A DNA stretch of 64,000 bases, taken from Heligmosomoides polygyrus polygyrus (Eukaryota; Nematoda; Chromadorea; Rhabditida; Heligmosomidae). The notes beneath the pieces are model-generated. The model was not told the origin of the DNA. It was given only the letters and a program-made list of their open reading frames with translations, and did not search any database. Positions 63,411-64,000 of this stretch are shown one piece after another. Location of the stretch: contig OX377206.1 of the NCBI GenBank assembly GCA_947396885.1, positions 83,821,960 to 83,885,959 of the forward strand, read 5' to 3'. Numbering within the stretch: the first letter of the stretch is position 1; the number at the start of each line of letters is the position of its first letter. The position numbers and the translations under genes are program-made.

Positions 63411-63686
63411 GAAAAAAGGACGGCGTTACGCAAACCCTTTTGGGATGCGCCACGCATTCTACTTCTACGAGATGTCGTGGAGGCGACTTCAATGCGTATT
63501 TGGCCATAAAATGGCCTTGGGTCGACAGCCCATGAACAAGTCAGCGCATTAACTTTCCCAAACAACTCTGGTACCAATTTACCGACCCCAGTAGAAGACT
63601 TGGATAGCCTGGGCAGTATATCCTAACCGAGAACCTGGTATCGGGTGCGGCAGCCATCACCTCCTTCGACTGCACCACACGCGCCG
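63411..63686 (-). mobile_element. SINE S1 copy with TSD
   Basis: Flanks GAGTACACTTG and GAGTCCACTTG give an 11-bp duplication with one mismatch. The body is near consensus with a few small deletions. Confidence 0.9.
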
Positions 63687-63746
63687 AGTCCACTTGGTAG
63701 ACGAGGAAAATTTCGCAAGTCGGACGTCATTGACAAAAAGCTCTTC

Positions 63747-63754
63747 TATATAAG
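63747..63754 (+). promoter_or_regulatory. TATA box
   Basis: TATATAAG, about 49 bases before the ATG at 63796. Spacing suits a transcription start near 63775-63780. It supports a separate gene beginning here. Confidence 0.5.
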
Positions 63755-63795
63755 ATCAACGACCAGTTCCACGCTTCGCAGGGTTATAGCGTTTC

Positions 63796-63915
63796 ATGCA
63801 GTTGTCTCAATCTATATTTCTGATCTGTGTCGTGGCTCACCTGTTGTCTTCAACCGCTTCTGTGGGTTCCTTAAGCTATGCAGTTCGGTCAGCCGATGTT
63901 CAGCAGCGTCTGTCT
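63796..63915 (+). CDS. First exon of a small secreted protein, or a SWEET exon
   Basis: ATG at 63796 opens 40 codons, starting MQLSQSIFLICVVAHLLSS, a convincing signal peptide with cleavage likely near STAS-V. A donor (TCT|GTGAGG) ends the exon; without splicing the frame stops 12 codons later near 63954. With the TATA box upstream, a neuropeptide-like or other secreted precursor is possible. Alternatively GTTTCATGCAG just before TTGTCTC is an acceptor in the same phase as SWEET exon 4, and VGSLSYAVRSADVQ could be a TM5-loop region. I cannot decide between these. The gene runs off the window. Confidence 0.4.
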
Positions 63916-64000
63916 GTGAGGACTGGATGGTGCATCGTTTTTCGCCGCAGTTGAGCACCTCCGTGGCGATAAACTTGTTCGGGGCGAGCTTTTCCGTACA

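Larger units (their letters stand above)
62284..63746. other. Probable SWEET intron or intergenic DNA, repeat-filled
   Basis: Begins with a donor-like GTGAAC after exon 4. Contains one S2 and two S1 SINEs. No additional SWEET exon is recognised. Confidence 0.45.

Overview
This window comes from a nematode nuclear genome, most likely a clade V strongylid such as a hookworm; the genus is an inference. The evidence is eukaryotic: genes split by short introns with TTTCAG-type acceptors, one gene with an acceptor directly before its ATG as expected for spliced-leader trans-splicing, and a heavy load of eukaryotic transposons. There is no operon-like bacterial gene packing, no CRISPR array and no rRNA.

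Layout. 1-1.4 kb: degraded Penelope-like element (PLE) on the minus strand, flanked by inverted arms. 2-7.6 kb: a short TIR element (MITE), SINE copies, the 3' end of an unidentified minus-strand gene (stop at 3074, polyA signal at 2943), an AT microsatellite beside GC-rich hairpins, and two mariner relics. 7.6-15 kb: mostly unique sequence without a recognisable gene. 15.27-21.05 kb: the one clearly recognised regulatory gene, an 11-exon NR5-type (FTZ-F1/SF-1) nuclear receptor orthologous to Caenorhabditis elegans nhr-25, minus strand. 21.4-23.8 kb: a diverged tandem array just upstream of it. 24-40 kb: repeat-rich intergenic DNA with a LINE 3' fragment, a palindrome with hammerhead-like motifs, a second copy of the first MITE, a nearly whole but dead mariner, and a large TTC microsatellite. 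40.7-44.7 kb: a hAT-like element interrupted by a full-length RTE retrotransposon. 45.9-50.5 kb: more hAT-type MITEs and a large fold-back repeat. 50.6-54.1 kb: a BEL/Pao LTR retrotransposon inserted into a SINE. 54.5-56.2 kb: a second PLE with a GIY-YIG domain. 56.2-61 kb: a piggyBac-type MITE, a SINE with an inverted 5' half, and a hAT-like element carrying a SINE. 61.68-62.28 kb: first four coding exons of a SWEET-type sugar transporter, plus strand. 63.75-64 kb: TATA box and first exon of a possible small secreted protein, or a further SWEET exon.

The real genes do not form a pathway; they are isolated islands. The nuclear receptor locus is almost free of dispersed repeats, whereas its surroundings are layered transposons. 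Many insertions can be ordered from target-site duplications and nesting: RTE inside hAT, BEL inside SINE, SINE inside hAT. The most distinctive features are the abundant tRNA-derived SINE family, several MITE families with clean 8-bp duplications, and PLE relics accompanied by hammerhead-like motifs.
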